Source: Rubrivivax sp. (lineage in GTDB: Bacteria > Pseudomonadota > Gammaproteobacteria > Burkholderiales > Burkholderiaceae_C). Taken from it: a stretch of 64,000 nucleotides of DNA. A model generated the notes under the pieces. That model saw only the letters and a list, made by a program, of their open reading frames with translations. It was not told the DNA's origin and did no database searches. Made by a program: the position numbers and the translations under genes. The stretch lies in NCBI GenBank assembly GCA_030681795.1, contig JAUXRG010000067.1, forward strand, positions 1 to 64,000, read 5' to 3'. This document shows, piece after piece, positions 35,558-43,500 of the stretch (positions within the stretch are counted from its first letter, which is position 1; every line of letters starts with the position of its first letter).

Positions 35558-36838
35558 TCAGAAGTACAGGCGGGCGCGCAGCTCGGCGCGTGTCCGGGAG
35601 GCCCGTTCACCGTATTCGCTGCCAGCGCCCCCGCGGTTCAGCGCCAGGCGCGCCCGAAGCTCGAGGTTCTTGATGCCCGTGTACAGCACCTCGGGAATCA
35701 GCGACCCGCTGCGGTCGCCGGTGTTGGCGATCAGGGTCAGCGACGGCGTGAAGTCGAGGATGTCGAAGGGCTCCTTCTGGCTCACGCGCAGGTAGGCGTA
35801 GCGCTGCGCCGCATTCGGCCGGTTGTAGCCCTGAAGCGCCGCCTGGCTGGCCAGCTGCGCCAGCGCCGGGTTGCCGGCCGATGCGTGCACCAGGTCATAG
35901 AACGCCCCCAGTTCGTCGGTGCGGTAGCCACCGCCGTTGCGGTAGAGCTCGAAGATGAAGGTGGTGTCGCGTTCCGTCAGGTAGCGCAGCCCGACGAGTG
36001 CACTGGTGTAGCTGCGCGTCTGCGTTTGCAGGGTGTTGCCTGCCGTCAGCACGACGCGCGGGGCGTCGGTGATGCGGGCCCATTCGCCGTGCAACTCCCA
36101 CTGGCTGCCGAGATTGCGCGAGAAGTCGATCCCGAAGCGCGGGCCGCGGCTGCCGCGGGTGGCCCAGATGAGATCGATGTCGGTGTCGTAGAGCAGGCCG
36201 TAGAGCTTGAAGGCCGCATTGCTGTGCCCCGCGTTCGTGGCACCGCCGCCGAAGTCGGTGTTGAGACCGTCCCTGGTCGGCACCACGGCGGCCGTCAGCG
36301 CCAGCGTCTGCAGCGGCCCTTCGAAGCTGCGCACGTAGGATCCGGTGGTCATCACGAAACCCTCGCGTGCGAGTTCCGGGTCGGTCGGGTCCTTGGCGCG
36401 CTCCAGGAAGGCCACCGGGCTCCAGGCGTAGCCCTTGCCCCAGCGCAACGCGCGTTTGCCGAGTTCGACGTTGCTGCGCTCATCGATCTGCCAGCCGGCG
36501 TAGGCCTCGTACAGGCGGCTGTCGCTGTCCGACCCACGCGGCTCGTCGATCCAGCTCGCGTGGCCAGTGAAGTTGAAGCTCAGCGACTGGCGGCGCAGCA
36601 CGCCGGAGAGCTCTGCGGCCCCACCCAGACGGTTGGCCGTTCGCCGCGTCTCGCCCGGGTACTGCAGCAGGTAGCCGGCAGAGTCCTGGCGCAGCCACTG
36701 CCGCTCGGGCCGGGCTTCGACGAAGCCGGTCCACTCGAAGGCCTTCTTCTCGTAGGCCGCGGCATCGAAGCTCTCGTCGGCCCATGCGCAGGACGCCGCG
36801 GCCAGCAGCACCAGCCAGGCCGCAGCGGCGCGCGTCAC
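35558..36838 (-). CDS. Predicted outer-membrane beta-barrel protein
   Basis: A 426-residue exported protein with a cleavable signal peptide (about 1-20, ending SCAWA) and no internal hydrophobic helices. It has many alternating aromatic and polar strands (for example LSFNFTGHASW, AAFKLYGLLY, TTFIFELYRNGG) and a C-terminal Phe, the sorting signal of outer-membrane barrels. It resembles porin-like families of the DUF1302 kind, but I cannot name a family with certainty. The GTG start at 36836-36838 overlaps the LolA-like stop by 4 bp, so the barrel is translationally coupled to a periplasmic carrier and, through it, to two ABC modules. Transport of lipid, lipoprotein or a hydrophobic compound across the outer membrane is an inference. 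Confidence 0.75.
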   Translation of the reverse strand: MTRAAAAWLVLLAAASCAWADESFDAAAYEKKAFEWTGFVEARPERQWLRQDSAGYLLQYPGETRRTANRLGGAAELSGVLRRQSLSFNFTGHASWIDEPRGSDSDSRLYEAYAGWQIDERSNVELGKRALRWGKGYAWSPVAFLERAKDPTDPELAREGFVMTTGSYVRSFEGPLQTLALTAAVVPTRDGLNTDFGGGATNAGHSNAAFKLYGLLYDTDIDLIWATRGSRGPRFGIDFSRNLGSQWELHGEWARITDAPRVVLTAGNTLQTQTRSYTSALVGLRYLTERDTTFIFELYRNGGGYRTDELGAFYDLVHASAGNPALAQLASQAALQGYNRPNAAQRYAYLRVSQKEPFDILDFTPSLTLIANTGDRSGSLIPEVLYTGIKNLELRARLALNRGGAGSEYGERASRTRAELRARLYF

Positions 36839-37566
36839 CGCAGTTCCTTGAGCCGCGGCAGGTACTCCAGCGTGAAGGCTTCGTCGGGCACCTTGCGCGC
36901 CTTGATGCTGCCGTAGAGCATGAGCGACTTGTAGCCCTTGTGCAGCGGGCTCACCGTCTCCAGCGTCGCCGGGCGCTTGAGGCCACCACCGAAGTCCTTG
37001 ATGTCCTTGTACGCCAGCGTCTTGATCAGTAGCCCGCTGGCGGCGTAGGCCTCGATCACGGTGGGCAGCGTGGTCTTCTTGTCCACCTTCATCGTCAGCC
37101 GGTCGTAGGCCACGTCGTTGGTGCGCGCCTTGAGCGACAGGGTGTAGCCGGCCGCGTCCTCGACCACCTTGTCCACCGCATATTCGACCGAATACTCCAG
37201 GCTCAGGATGTCCGAGTTATTGAAGATGCCTCCCGTGATCGACTGCAGGCTGGTGATGCGCACCGGCTTGCCCACGCTGGGGATGTACAGCCACATGTTC
37301 TCGCCCAGGCGCAGTGTGGCGCGGTCGCGCTCGCTGGCCGGGTCGAGGAACAGCGCGGCGATCTTGTCCTTGCCCTTCTTCACCGAATACAGCACGAACT
37401 CCTTGCGCGTGCCGTCGGGCTCGATATTGACGAGCTTGCGCACCATCTCGTAGGACTCGGGCTCGAGCTTGCGGTCCACCTGCAGCAGCAGCGCGGTGCC
37501 GTCGACGGCGAACGCAGGCGTGGCCAGCAGCCACGTCATCGACAACAGGGTCATCAGTTTCTTCAT
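36835..37566 (-). CDS. LolA-like periplasmic lipoprotein-sorting protein
   Basis: A 243-residue protein with a signal peptide (MKKLMTLLSMTWLLATPAFA). The mature part follows the LolA/LppX-like fold described for 'outer membrane lipoprotein-sorting protein' families: repeated strands such as EFVLYSVKKGKDKIAALFLDP, ENMWLYIPSVGKPVRI and LTMKVDKKTTLP. It has an R-x-x-ITSLQSITGG segment typical of that family. No catalytic site is expected; the fold binds acyl chains in a half-barrel. The ATG at 37564-37566 was chosen because it directly precedes the signal peptide; an upstream in-frame ATG would add 13 unneeded residues and overlap the permease gene. The end overlaps the barrel gene by 4 bp. Confidence 0.82.
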   Translation of the reverse strand: MKKLMTLLSMTWLLATPAFAVDGTALLLQVDRKLEPESYEMVRKLVNIEPDGTRKEFVLYSVKKGKDKIAALFLDPASERDRATLRLGENMWLYIPSVGKPVRITSLQSITGGIFNNSDILSLEYSVEYAVDKVVEDAAGYTLSLKARTNDVAYDRLTMKVDKKTTLPTVIEAYAASGLLIKTLAYKDIKDFGGGLKRPATLETVSPLHKGYKSLMLYGSIKARKVPDEAFTLEYLPRLKELR

Positions 37567-37585
37567 CGTGTTCTCCAGCAGGCGC

Positions 37586-38881
37586 TCAGACATGCCGCAG
37601 GGCATCTATCGGGTCCAGGCGCGACGCTTTCCAGGCCGGCTGCAGGCTGGCCAGCACGGCCACGCCCACCACCAGCAGCGCCACGGTGACCACCTGCAGC
37701 GTGGCGATGGTCGGCGCCATCACCAGGTCCTGCTGCTGGCCGAACGCGAAGTGCGGTTGCCAGAGGTTGAGGGCGTAGATCGCCGCCAGGCTGATCAGCG
37801 TGCCCAGCGCGGTGCCGATGACACCCAGCAGCAGCCCCTCGGCGAGGAACAGCGAGAGGATGCGCGAAGGCCGCGTGCCGATGGCGGCGATGGTGCCGAT
37901 CTCGCGGATGCGCTCATAGACCGCCATCACCATCACGTTCATCACGCTGACCAGCACGATGGATACCAGCACCACCTTGATGAACACCGTCATCAGGTCG
38001 ATCATGCTGGCCAGGCTGGCAAACGGTGACAGGTCGGCCCAGGTGTGCACCTCCAGCGCGGGCTTGCCGTCACCGGCGCCGGCGCCGCCTGGCGTCTTGC
38101 CCGGCGTCGGCTCCGGCGCCTTGCCCGAAGTGGCACCCAGCGCTTCCTTGAGCGCCGCCGTCACGCGCGGGAGCTGCGCCGGGTCCTTCAGGCGGATGGC
38201 GATTTCGCTGACCTCGGCGTCCTTCATGCGCAGCAGCTCGCGCGCGTCGTCGATGTGGATGTAGCCGTCGCGCCCGCCCGGGCCCGAGATGGCCTCGGTG
38301 ATTGCCCGGATGACGAAGGTCTTGCCGTTGACCGAACCGTCGCGGTTGGTGGCCACCACAACCACCGTGTCGCCCAGAGCCACCTTCATGCCACGCGAGA
38401 GCAGCATGGGGATGACGATCTGGCCCTTCTCGACCAGCGGCCCGGTCTTGGGCCCTTCGAGCATGCGGCCGGGCAGCAAGGGCACGGTCGCCGCTTCGCG
38501 CACCGGGTCCACCCCGTTGATGCGGATGCTGGTGGTCTCGCTGAAGTTGCTGAACATGCCACCGAACTTGACGCGCGGCGACCAGGTCTCGACGGCCCTG
38601 TCCTGCTTGAGCACCTCTTCCACCTTGGCCACCGCGCCGGGCTTCACATTCAGGTTCAGCGGCAGCGTGTCGATGGAGGCGACGTAGCCCTTGCGATGCA
38701 CCTGCACATGGCCGAGCACCGAGTCGGTGATCTGCCCGACCATCATGGTCTTGAACGAGCCGGTGACGGCGATGAACAGCAGCACGGCGACCATGCCGAT
38801 GATGATCAGCAGCAGCGTCAGCAGCGTGCGGCGGCGGTAGCGCGAGAGGTTGCGCCCGGCGATCTTGAGCACGTCAAGCAT
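37586..38881 (-). CDS. FtsX/LolE/MacB-type ABC permease
   Basis: Inner-membrane permease of 431 residues with the MacB/LolCE layout. TM1 is at about 20-42 after RNLSRYRRRTLLT. Then comes a periplasmic domain of some 230 residues, and three TM helices (about 295-325, 350-378, 395-418) around the conserved cytoplasmic EIGTIAAIGTRPSRI loop. A Gly/Pro/Lys-rich stretch in the periplasmic part (about 255-275) is low complexity. It forms a pair with the ATPase gene upstream (8-bp overlap). Members of this class move lipoproteins, lipids or peptides from the membrane into the periplasm by mechanotransmission rather than through a channel. The LolA-like gene 19 bp downstream suggests a Lol-like pathway. 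Confidence 0.9.
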   Translation of the reverse strand: MLDVLKIAGRNLSRYRRRTLLTLLLIIIGMVAVLLFIAVTGSFKTMMVGQITDSVLGHVQVHRKGYVASIDTLPLNLNVKPGAVAKVEEVLKQDRAVETWSPRVKFGGMFSNFSETTSIRINGVDPVREAATVPLLPGRMLEGPKTGPLVEKGQIVIPMLLSRGMKVALGDTVVVVATNRDGSVNGKTFVIRAITEAISGPGGRDGYIHIDDARELLRMKDAEVSEIAIRLKDPAQLPRVTAALKEALGATSGKAPEPTPGKTPGGAGAGDGKPALEVHTWADLSPFASLASMIDLMTVFIKVVLVSIVLVSVMNVMVMAVYERIREIGTIAAIGTRPSRILSLFLAEGLLLGVIGTALGTLISLAAIYALNLWQPHFAFGQQQDLVMAPTIATLQVVTVALLVVGVAVLASLQPAWKASRLDPIDALRHV

Positions 38882-39575
38882 GAGCGGCCTCCTGGTGGGT
38901 GCGAGACAGCACGCGGCCGTCTTCCAGCGTGTAGGTGGTCTCGGCCTCGGCCATGACCTTGGGGTCGTGCGTCGAGAAGATGAAGGTGGTGCCGAACTCG
39001 TCGCGCATCCTGCGCATCAGTTCGATGATGCGGTAGGCGGTGTCGTGGTCGAGGTTGGCGGTGGGCTCGTCGGCCAGCACCATCTTGGCGTTGCTGACCA
39101 GCGCGCGCGCCACTGCCACACGCTGCTTCTGGCCGCCCGACATCTGGTCGGGGCGCTTGTTCGCCTGGCTCTCCATGTCCACCGCCTTGAGCAGGCGCAT
39201 CACCTGTTCGCGGCGCTTTGCGGCGGGCCACTGCTGCACCATGATGAGCGGGTACTCGATATTCTCGTAGGCGGTGAGCACCGGCACGAGGTTGAAGTCC
39301 TGGAAGATGAAGCCGATGTTCCTGCCACGGAAGTCAGCGGCTGCGCGCCGGTCCAGCGTGGCGATGTCGGTATCCAGCACCGTCAGCTTGCCCGAGCTCG
39401 GGTGGTCCAGGCAGCCGATCAGGTTCAGCAGCGTGCTCTTGCCACTGCCCGAGGGTCCGACGAAGGCGACGAAGGACGCCGGCTCGATGACGAAGTCGGC
39501 ACCCTTGATGGCAGGCACGTCGATGTCGCCGGTGCGGTAGGTCTTGCTCAGACCCTGTGCGATGACAAGACTCAT
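38874..39575 (-). CDS. LolD/MacB-type ABC transporter ATPase
   Basis: Cytoplasmic ATPase of 233 residues. Walker A GPSGSGKST (about 40-48), Q-loop IFQDFNLVPVLTAYENIEYP, signature MSGGQKQRVAVARAL, Walker B MVLADEPTANLD and switch His in STHDPKV are all intact. The FQDFNLVPVLTA wording and short length place it with LolD/MacB/FtsE-like subunits, matching the FtsX-like permease that overlaps it by 8 bp. The ATG at 39573-39575 has a strong AAGGAG Shine-Dalgarno. Some 23 bp separate it from the ABC-2 fusion gene upstream, so all probably share one transcript. Confidence 0.93.
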   Translation of the reverse strand: MSLVIAQGLSKTYRTGDIDVPAIKGADFVIEPASFVAFVGPSGSGKSTLLNLIGCLDHPSSGKLTVLDTDIATLDRRAAADFRGRNIGFIFQDFNLVPVLTAYENIEYPLIMVQQWPAAKRREQVMRLLKAVDMESQANKRPDQMSGGQKQRVAVARALVSNAKMVLADEPTANLDHDTAYRIIELMRRMRDEFGTTFIFSTHDPKVMAEAETTYTLEDGRVLSRTHQEAAHA

Positions 39576-39598
39576 GAATTCTCCTTGGGGTGTTCGAT

Positions 39599-41452
39599 TC
39601 ACGCCAGCCGGTTGCGCGTGCGGCGGTGGAAGAAGTGCGCTGCGGCCATGAAGACCCCGCTGAAACCCGCCAGCGCCAGCACGTCGGTCGTCACCGAGAA
39701 GTACGCGGTGCCTCCGAAGCCGATGCGGATCAGGTCGGCGCAGTACGACAGCGGTGACAAGGGCGACAACCACTGGCCCCAGACGGGCATTTGCGCATGC
39801 GGCACGAAAACGCCGCTGATGAAGACCAAAGGCAGCCGCACCAGGTTGGACAGCATCATCACTTGCGAGGGCCCTTCGGTGGCCGGCGCGGCCATCAACA
39901 CGCCCAGCGCCGAGAACGCCGTGGCACCCAGCAGCCAGCCCGCCAGCAGCGGCCACGTCGCGCTGACCTGCGCGCTGGTCAGCAGCAAGGCCGCGGCCAG
40001 CGGCAGCAGGGCCAGCAGCGCACCAAACGCGGCGCCCGCGCTCATATCGCCGGCCAGGATGGCCGACAGCGAAGCCGGCGAGGTGACCAGCCGCTCGAAG
40101 GTGCGGGCCTGGCGCTCCCACGGCGTGATCAGCGGGCCGACGGCCGAGGCGGTGAAGAACAGCGCCATCGCCGCGATGCCCGGCACCATCACCGACACCG
40201 GCGCGTCGTGCCCGGCCGCGAACGAGAGGTAGAAGAACAGCGGGAAGACGATGCCGAAGGTGACCACCGGCCCCTTCAGGTAATAGACGCGGGCGTTCTT
40301 CTTCGCGATCACCCAGGCGCAGCGCAACTGGCGCAGCAACTCGGCCATGCCGCCGTCCTCAGGCGTGCTCACTGGACTATCCTGCGCACTGCGCGCTCCG
40401 GGATGAGCGCTTTGGAGCGGCCATGCGCGCTGCACTGGACTACCCTGCGCACTGCGCGCTCCGGGATGAGCGCTTTGGAGCGGCCATGCGCGCTCATGGG
40501 CATCTCCGGTGATCGACACGAACACCTCTTCGAGCGTCGGCGCCAGCGTGTTCAGGCTCTCCAGGCGCAGGCCCAACTCAGTGCTGCGCGCAGCGATGTG
40601 CTGGGCCAGCGGCCCCGGCTCGGGGCTGAAGACGCGCCAGCCATCGACCAGCGTCTCCACCTCCATGCCCGTCCGCGGCAGCAGTTCGTCGGGCTTGGCA
40701 GCACGGCCGGCGAACTTCACGACCACCGAACGCCGGGACTCGACCCGGCCCCGAAGTGCCGCGGGGGTGTCGATGGCCGCCATGCAGCCGCGGTCGATGA
40801 TGGCCACGCGGTGGCACAACTGGTCGGCCTCGTCCATGTTGTGCGTGGTGATGAAGACCGTCATGCCCCGCTCGCGGTTCAGGCGCGCGATCACGTCCCG
40901 GATCATGTGGGCGCTGGCCACGTCCAGCCCCGAGGTCGGCTCGTCCAGGAACAGGATCTGCGGTGCGCTGACCAGCGCCATGCACAGCATCAGCCGCTGG
41001 CGCAGGCCCTTGGACAACTGACGGCCCTTCTGCGTGGCGCGTGCGGTGAGGTCGAAGGTCTGCAGCAACTCAGTGCAGCGCCGCTCGCGCTCAGCGCGGC
41101 CCACGCCATGCAGCTCGGCCATCAGCAGCACGTTCTGCTGCACCGTCAGGTCGGCATAGACGTTGGCCTCTTCCGGCACCACACCGATATGGCGCCGCGC
41201 GGCGCTGGGGTGTCGGTTGACGTCGATGCCATCCACCCGCGCGCGGCCTTCGGTGGGCGGCAGGAAGCCCGTCAGCATGCGCGCTGTCGTGCTCTTGCCC
41301 GCGCCATTGGGGCCCAGGAAGCCGAAGATCTCTCCGCGGGCCACCGTGAAGCTGACCTTGTCGACGGCGACGCGCTCGCCGAAGCGGCGTGTCAGGCTTT
41401 CGGCAACGAGCGCCGGAGGCACCGTGGGCGCGCCGGCTGCGTCGGCCTTCAC
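39599..41452 (-). CDS. ABC-2 exporter: ATPase fused to permease through a repeat linker
   Basis: A 617-residue single frame. Residues 15-325 are an ABC-2 ATPase: Walker A GPNGAGKSTT, a NatA-like LSKGLRQRL signature, Walker B ILFLDEPTSGLD and H-loop TTHNMDEAD, then a C-terminal regulatory part. Residues about 370-617 are an ABC-2 permease with six membrane segments starting MAELLRQLRCAW. Between them lies a linker of about 45 residues containing two near-identical 21-residue units, encoded by a tandem of family B repeats at 40370-40495. Normally these are two genes, so the repeats appear to have fused them. An internal ATG at 40346-40348 could still give a free permease. The GTG start overlaps the MBL stop (GTGA). 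Confidence 0.85.
   Translation of the reverse strand: MKADAAGAPTVPPALVAESLTRRFGERVAVDKVSFTVARGEIFGFLGPNGAGKSTTARMLTGFLPPTEGRARVDGIDVNRHPSAARRHIGVVPEEANVYADLTVQQNVLLMAELHGVGRAERERRCTELLQTFDLTARATQKGRQLSKGLRQRLMLCMALVSAPQILFLDEPTSGLDVASAHMIRDVIARLNRERGMTVFITTHNMDEADQLCHRVAIIDRGCMAAIDTPAALRGRVESRRSVVVKFAGRAAKPDELLPRTGMEVETLVDGWRVFSPEPGPLAQHIAARSTELGLRLESLNTLAPTLEEVFVSITGDAHERAWPLQSAHPGARSAQGSPVQRAWPLQSAHPGARSAQDSPVSTPEDGGMAELLRQLRCAWVIAKKNARVYYLKGPVVTFGIVFPLFFYLSFAAGHDAPVSVMVPGIAAMALFFTASAVGPLITPWERQARTFERLVTSPASLSAILAGDMSAGAAFGALLALLPLAAALLLTSAQVSATWPLLAGWLLGATAFSALGVLMAAPATEGPSQVMMLSNLVRLPLVFISGVFVPHAQMPVWGQWLSPLSPLSYCADLIRIGFGGTAYFSVTTDVLALAGFSGVFMAAAHFFHRRTRNRLA
40370..40495. repeat. Tandem family B repeats (2 x 63 bp) in the ABC linker
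   Basis: Two copies of a 63-bp unit beginning CACTGGACTA (40370 and 40433) differ at only a few bases. Read on the minus strand, the element runs from ATGAGCGCGCATGGCCGC to GTCCAGTG-AGC. It resembles the single copy at 61677-61735. As 63 is a multiple of three, the tandem stays in frame. Confidence 0.88.
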
Positions 41453-42447
41453 TCGCGTTCCAGTTCCAGGTAGACCCGGCTGGCGTTGCCCGGCATCAGC
41501 TCGGCCGCATTGAGCAGCCGCATGAAGGGGCGTGCATCGAAGGACTTGACCGCTGCGCTGATGTCGGTGCCGTCGTCGACGGCCTTCTTCATGTGCGCAC
41601 GCAGGGCTTGCAGGTAGTCGCGTGTATCGGCCCGAGCCGTGGCCAGATCGGTGACCCGGCCATGGCCGGGGACGAGCTTCTGGGGCTGCAGCCGCTCGAT
41701 CTCGGCGAAGGTGGCCAACCAGGGCAAGGTCCGGCTGACCGGCAGCACGCCCAGCAAGCGGTCGACGTAGACCGCGTCTCCGCTGAACAGCACGCGCTGC
41801 TGCGGCAACCACACCAGCAGTTCGCCGGGCGTGTGCGCGCCGCCGCGGTGCTTGAATTCGAACACCACACCGCCGAGCTCCAGGCGCTCGTCAGGCTGCT
41901 TCAGCCAGCGGTCCGGCAGGGTCGGCACGGTGCCGTCGGCCTTGGCGCCCAGCGCGGCACGCAGGGCTTCGACATGGTCGTTGCCGCGGCTGCGCATGTC
42001 GGCCTCGCCGGCGGTGTGGGCGATGAGCTCCGCGCCTTGCGCCCGGAAGTAGCCGTTGCCCAGCCAGCGGTGGTCCTGACCTCCGGTGTTGACGACCCAG
42101 CGCACCGGCTGCGAAGTCACGCGCCTGACCGCCTCGTGAATCTGGCGGGCGCCCTGCAGCGTGGCGCCGCTGTCGATCAGCACCGCCCCGGCTGGCGTGA
42201 CGACGAGGCCGAGGTTGGCGTTCAGACCCTCGTTGACCGCGGTGCGGCCGCCAAGTTCGCCGACGAAGGCGTACACGCCCTCGGCCACCGGTTCGAAGCG
42301 CACTTCCACGGCGTGGGCGGTGGCGGCGAACAGGCCAGCGGCCAGCAAGGCAACAGGGGCCAGGGCGAGTAGCAGCCGCGCCCGCTGTGCGGCAAGGGAT
42401 GGACGAGACACGTCAGCGTACCTTGAGTTGGAGAGAGCCCGCATCAT
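41449..42447 (-). CDS. Secreted MBL-fold metallo-hydrolase-like protein
   Basis: A 332-residue protein with an N-terminal signal segment (hydrophobic core about 23-42, ending ATAHA). A metallo-beta-lactamase fold follows: GVYAFVGELGG, NANLGLVVTPAGAVLIDSG, GELLVWLPQQRVLFSGDAVYVDRL and VPGHGRVTD with late His ligands. The canonical HxHxDH zinc motif is replaced by N-T-G-G-Q-D-H-R-W-L-G-N, so at least the first two His ligands are missing. This wording recalls the MBL proteins of quinoprotein relay / SoxH-like groups, but no quinoprotein gene is in the window. Two ATGs occur at 42442-42447; a later GTG before RPSLAAQ would give a more standard signal peptide. It heads the transporter genes and overlaps the ABC fusion by 4 bp. 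Confidence 0.8.
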   Translation of the reverse strand: MMRALSNSRYADVSRPSLAAQRARLLLALAPVALLAAGLFAATAHAVEVRFEPVAEGVYAFVGELGGRTAVNEGLNANLGLVVTPAGAVLIDSGATLQGARQIHEAVRRVTSQPVRWVVNTGGQDHRWLGNGYFRAQGAELIAHTAGEADMRSRGNDHVEALRAALGAKADGTVPTLPDRWLKQPDERLELGGVVFEFKHRGGAHTPGELLVWLPQQRVLFSGDAVYVDRLLGVLPVSRTLPWLATFAEIERLQPQKLVPGHGRVTDLATARADTRDYLQALRAHMKKAVDDGTDISAAVKSFDARPFMRLLNAAELMPGNASRVYLELERE

Positions 42448-42555
42448 CGGGCCGTCAGCCCGAGCGTGGCACCGCGCGCCACAGAATGGGCATCAACGTA
42501 GCCCGAAGCGCTCAGGCCGGCGGCGGTGGAGCGTTGCATGTCATGGTCGATGTTC

Positions 42556-43329
42556 TCACTTGCAGTTGTTGTGGAGCTTCCACTTGTCTTCGTGGCCCAT
42601 GGCCTTGGCGAAGTCGGGCACCTTGCAGCGTTCGGCCTCGGTCGGGTCGATGGGGGCTCGTGCGGTTGCGGCAGTCATCGCGGTGGGTGCCGCCGCAGCG
42701 GGAGCCACGGCCTTGGCATACGGATCATTGGCGACCACGTGGGATGTCCAGGCTGCGATGACCCCGACGAAGGCCAGCACCACCGCAGCATGACCCCAGT
42801 TGCCACCGGCGCTGCGCGCCGGTTCGACCTCGCACACACCGCCCGGGCACAGTTGCGCCTTGTCCTTGTTGAACCCGTTGTAGACCTTGCAGCCGATGCA
42901 GATGCCGAAGGCCGTCTCGAAGAACAGCAGCACCAGGCAGGCGCCGCAGACCAGCAGGTTGATCGGGCCGATGACCTGCTTGATGACCAGCAGGTAGAGC
43001 ATCACCAGCGCCAGCACGAAGCCGATGGCCCAGGCAAAACGCTTCTGCGGCGCGCCGACGTATTCAGGTTGCTGCTTGCGCACCATCCACTGGCCCAGGA
43101 TCATGCTCGGCGCGAAGCGCGGGTTGACGAAGATGCGCAGCGCGAAGTCGATCAGGAAGGCGACCACGAAGACCCGCGTGGGCTGGAAGTTGCCCACCAG
43201 CCAGGCGTTCATGAACGACGCCATGGCGAAGAAGAAAACGATACCGGCGGCGGCGCGCACGGCGCGTTCGTTGAGCACGGGCACGGCATAGCCGTCGATG
43301 CGCTCTCCGAAGGAAAAAACGGTTGACAT
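42556..43329 (-). CDS. DUF4395 multi-spanning membrane protein
   Basis: A 257-residue inner-membrane protein. FGERIDGYAVPVLNERAVRAAAGIVFFFA opens the DUF4395 domain. Membrane segments lie near 25-45, 50-70, 98-118 and 122-145, then a final one near 180-198 outside the core domain. Conserved Cys occur in CGACLVLLFFETAFGICIGCKVY (CxxC) and in LCPGGVCE, and one more is at the extreme C terminus. An Ala/Thr-rich tail (about 205-240) may be periplasmic. The family's function is not established; the Cys pairs allow a redox or thiosulfate/sulfide-related role. It lies 108 bp upstream of the MBL gene on the same strand and divergent from a two-component system. The start ATG is at 43327-43329. Confidence 0.85.
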   Translation of the reverse strand: MSTVFSFGERIDGYAVPVLNERAVRAAAGIVFFFAMASFMNAWLVGNFQPTRVFVVAFLIDFALRIFVNPRFAPSMILGQWMVRKQQPEYVGAPQKRFAWAIGFVLALVMLYLLVIKQVIGPINLLVCGACLVLLFFETAFGICIGCKVYNGFNKDKAQLCPGGVCEVEPARSAGGNWGHAAVVLAFVGVIAAWTSHVVANDPYAKAVAPAAAAPTAMTAATARAPIDPTEAERCKVPDFAKAMGHEDKWKLHNNCK

Positions 43330-43500
43330 GGTGTGCAGGCCCGAAGCTTGTGATGCGATGGGCGCATTGAAACTGCAACGCCCGGCGCGTGCATGGCGGA
43401 CCTGCCCCGATTTGCATCGCCAGCTTGCACCCTGCGACCATGCAACACTGCGATACAAAACTCCACGCAACCCGGCACGACGCCCGGCGACGCTCGCTCC
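43330..43500. promoter_or_regulatory. Divergent control region with repeated TTGCA/TGCAA boxes
   Basis: This 171-bp gap separates the DUF4395 gene from the two-component system. The pentamer TTGCA or its complement occurs at 43374 (TGCAA), 43412 (TTGCA), 43425 (TTGCA) and 43441 (TGCAA). The last two form an inverted repeat with 11 bp between, just before GATACAAAA (43452-43460), a possible -10 region for the regulator gene. The 13-bp phase of the two direct copies is near the spacing OmpR-family dimers use. Autoregulation is therefore plausible but unproven. Confidence 0.4.
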
